NCBI GenBank assembly: GCA_024709705.1
Contig: JANJWE010000304.1
Location: 1-8,111, forward strand
Length of the DNA: 8,111 nucleotides
DNA from: Flavobacterium sp.
GTDB taxonomy: Bacteria > Bacteroidota > Bacteroidia > Flavobacteriales > Flavobacteriaceae
Reading direction: 5' to 3'
In this document: positions 6,617-8,111 of the stretch, piece after piece
How positions within the stretch are numbered: position 1 is the first letter of the stretch
How the letters are laid out: every line of letters starts with the position of its first letter
Made by a program: the position numbers and the translations under genes
Notes under the pieces: model-generated
What the model saw: only the letters and a program-made list of their open reading frames with translations
Database searches by the model: none
What the model was told of the DNA's origin: nothing

Positions 6617-7361
6617 GATTTTGAATAGATTGGGTCAAAAGTTGGTAAATTTGTTTTTGATTCTCGTTTTGTAAATAGGCTAAATGGGATTCAATAGTTT
6701 GGGTGTCATTGCGTTTTGCCGGTCCTGTTTGAGCCATTTCGGGTGACATAAATTCTATTTTTTGAGCAGTTTCTGCAATCAAAGGTTGTAAAACTGTAAA
6801 AGGAATTGCGTTGGAATCACACAATTCTTTTCCTAAAACATAAAGGTGATTTACAAAATTACAAACAAAAACGGCTGCTACATGAAGGGCTTTTCGTTTC
6901 TCTGAATTGATATTGTAATAGTTTTTGGATAACGATTTTGCGATGTCTTCCAAAATTTCATAATCCTTTTCATTTTCGGTCTCCAAACAAAGAGGTACCG
7001 TATTAAAATTGATTTCTTTTTCTTTTGAAAAGGTTTGTAGCGGATACAAAACACCCCGTCTGTTCTTCGAATTGAGGCTTGTTAAAGCTTTACTTCCCGA
7101 TGTATGTAAAACCAATTTGTTTTTGAAAGGAATTTTTGCTGAAATTTCTTCAATTACATCGTCAGAGACACAAATTAAATAAATATCAGCTTCCGGAATT
7201 TCATCTAAATTTGAAGTGTGTTTTGTATAGGTTGGCAAATTTAAGGTTGTCTTTTTTTGTCTGGAAAAATGTCCAATAAGTTGTACCACAGGATTTTCGG
7301 TAAAAGCCTTGATAAAATGATGAGCCACATTGCCGGAACCTAGTATAACAATTGATTTCAT
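6600..7361 (-). CDS. Rossmann-fold / DUF2520 protein, oxidoreductase-like, function unknown
   Basis: A 253-residue soluble protein. The N-terminus is a dinucleotide-binding Rossmann fold (MKSIVILGSGNVAHHF, Gly-x-Gly at residues 8-10), related to those of NADP-dependent F420 oxidoreductase and pyrroline-5-carboxylate reductase. HTSGS at 86-90 and YPLQTFS at 106-112 are typical of this group. Residues about 125-250 are a helical DUF2520 domain, with KRKALHVAAVFVCNFVNHLY at 155-174 and GPAKRNDTQTIESHL at 213-227. That architecture resembles two-domain NAD(P)H dehydrogenases that act on a small substrate, but no reaction is established. It is the first gene of the operon, so its product may serve envelope or cofactor metabolism; this is only inferred from position. 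The ATG at 7361 is fixed by the GSGNVA motif, which needs these first residues. It sits unusually close to a promoter box. Confidence 0.88.
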   Translation of the reverse strand: MKSIVILGSGNVAHHFIKAFTENPVVQLIGHFSRQKKTTLNLPTYTKHTSNLDEIPEADIYLICVSDDVIEEISAKIPFKNKLVLHTSGSKALTSLNSKNRRGVLYPLQTFSKEKEINFNTVPLCLETENEKDYEILEDIAKSLSKNYYNINSEKRKALHVAAVFVCNFVNHLYVLGKELCDSNAIPFTVLQPLIAETAQKIEFMSPEMAQTGPAKRNDTQTIESHLAYLQNENQKQIYQLLTQSIQNHVQKL

Positions 7362-7365
7362 AAGC

Positions 7366-7373
7366 CAAAAATA
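7366..7373 (-). promoter_or_regulatory. Candidate -7 promoter box of the six-gene operon, very close to the start codon
   Basis: On the minus strand this reads TATTTTTG, a full TAnnTTTG match, and it is only 4 bases from the ATG at 7361. Since Bacteroidota transcripts start a few bases after the -7 box, the mRNA would begin at or next to the start codon and be leaderless or almost so. No TTG occurs 17-23 bases further upstream, so a different, unrecognised promoter in 7374-7507 remains possible. Confidence 0.45.
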
Positions 7374-7459
7374 GTAAAAATTGCCGGGAAAAATTTGTTT
7401 CTCTTTTCAACAGACAAATTCAAACTCAATCAATCTTTAAAATTTGATTAAAATAATAG

Positions 7460-7487
7460 TTGAATCTTTCTTTTTGAAGTATTTTTG
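7460..7487 (+). promoter_or_regulatory. Promoter of the ccsBA-like gene (TTG-N17-TATTTTTG)
   Basis: TTG at 7460-7462 and TATTTTTG at 7480-7487 are separated by 17 bases, matching the Bacteroidota pattern of a -33 TTG and a -7 TAnnTTTG. The box ends 20 bases before the ATG at 7508, leaving a short leader. This is the best-formed promoter in the window. It lies back to back with the operon promoter on the other strand. Confidence 0.65.
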
Positions 7488-7507
7488 CATCACTAAAATT
7501 TCATCTG

Positions 7508-8111
7508 ATGTTCAAAAAATTACTTTCCATATTATTTTCAACTCGTTTGATGGCTTTATTATTTTTAGGATTTGCAGCGGCTATGGCAGCCGGAACCTTT
7601 ATTGAAAGCTATTACAATACTGATACTGCTCGAATTTGGATTTACAATGCTTGGTGGTTTGAACTTATAATGTTGTTTTTTATGTTGAATTTTTTTGGAA
7701 ATATCAAAAGATATCAACTATGGAAAAAGGAAAAGTGGGCTACACTTTTAGTACATTTATCTTTCATTTTTATTTTATTGGGTGCTTTTATTACTCGTTA
7801 TATTAGTTTTGAAGGCATTATGCCCATTCGAGAGGGTGCAGCAGAAAGTAGATTTTATTCAGATCGCACTTTTCTTACCATTTTGACAGATGGTGAATAT
7901 GAAGGTGCTACCAAAAGAAAAACGATTGAAAAACCATTGATTTTATCTCAAGCGGCTTCCAATAGTTTTAAAATAAAGGATAAGTTTGGTGATAAAACAT
8001 TTGTAGTTCGATACAAAGATTTTATCATGAATGCCACAGAAACCATCGAACCCAATCCGCAAGGGGAAACCTACCTTAAACTTGTTGAATCCGGAGAGGG
8101 AGTGAGGCATG
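7508..8111 (+). CDS. Cytochrome c biogenesis protein, CcsBA/ResB type, N-terminal part
   Basis: The frame is open from the ATG at 7508 to the right edge, giving 201 residues of a longer protein. The N-terminus matches ResB/CcsB. The first membrane helix spans about residues 12-32 (STRLMALLFLGFAAAMAAGTFIES), the second about 47-66 (NAWWFELIMLFFMLNFFGNI), and the third about 78-98 (ATLLVHLSFIFILLGAFITRY). H83 in the third helix is a candidate for the conserved heme-binding His of CcsB. A long extracytoplasmic region follows (IMPIREGAAESRF onward), as in ResB. System II of cytochrome c maturation exports heme and attaches it to CxxCH motifs outside the membrane. In Bacteroidota CcsB and CcsA are commonly fused in one protein of about 1000 residues; whether that holds here lies beyond the window. 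It is divergent from the operon. Confidence 0.88.
   Translation, partial: MFKKLLSILFSTRLMALLFLGFAAAMAAGTFIESYYNTDTARIWIYNAWWFELIMLFFMLNFFGNIKRYQLWKKEKWATLLVHLSFIFILLGAFITRYISFEGIMPIREGAAESRFYSDRTFLTILTDGEYEGATKRKTIEKPLILSQAASNSFKIKDKFGDKTFVVRYKDFIMNATETIEPNPQGETYLKLVESGEGVRH

Noticed and set aside
7201..7410. Minus-strand open frame of 69 codons across the start of the DUF2520 gene
   Set aside because: It is the same strand in another frame over a clear Rossmann motif and has no family character.
1..8111. Mobile element, CRISPR array, tRNA/rRNA or defence island
   Set aside because: No direct repeat series, terminal inverted repeats with a transposase, RNA gene signatures or defence-type proteins were seen. 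Nearly all of the window is explained by ordinary genes.

Overview
The window looks like chromosomal DNA of a member of the Bacteroidota, most likely the Flavobacteriaceae. It is strongly AT-rich. Two intergenic regions carry TAnnTTTG boxes, the -7 element typical of this phylum. Start codons mostly lack clear Shine-Dalgarno sequences. The protein set (Rossmann/DUF2520 protein, KdsC-like HAD phosphatase, archaeal-type UbiA prenyltransferase, Maf, short MscS, POTRA/barrel outer-membrane protein, large secreted PIG-L protein, fused CcsBA) is familiar from that family. These assignments come from reading motifs by eye; no database search was run.

Layout. Positions 1-1984 (minus) hold the N-terminal 661 residues of a large secreted PIG-L deacetylase, which runs off the left edge. 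Positions 1985-2174 are an intergenic gap with a candidate promoter and two short inverted repeats. Positions 2175-7361 (minus) hold six tightly packed genes that read as one operon. In transcription order they are: Rossmann/DUF2520 protein, KdsC-like phosphatase, UbiA-family prenyltransferase, Maf nucleotide pyrophosphatase, MscS-like channel, and Omp85-like outer-membrane protein. Neighbours overlap by 17 and 11 bases or are separated by 4 to 22 bases. Positions 7362-7507 are a divergent promoter region. From 7508 to the right edge (plus) is the first 201 codons of a CcsBA/ResB-type cytochrome c biogenesis protein.

How the genes fit together. Most of the operon concerns the cell envelope: a phosphatase that probably acts in Kdo (LPS) synthesis, a prenyltransferase with archaeal ether-lipid-type motifs, an inner-membrane channel and an outer-membrane barrel. 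Maf is a nucleotide house-cleaning enzyme, and the first gene has no established function. The flanking genes are also membrane or secreted proteins. This is an ordinary, conserved-looking housekeeping region. I saw no mobile element, CRISPR array, RNA gene, defence system or clearly new system. The points most worth following up are the archaeal-type prenyltransferase, the possible leaderless start of the operon, and the uncharacterised first and last genes of the operon.
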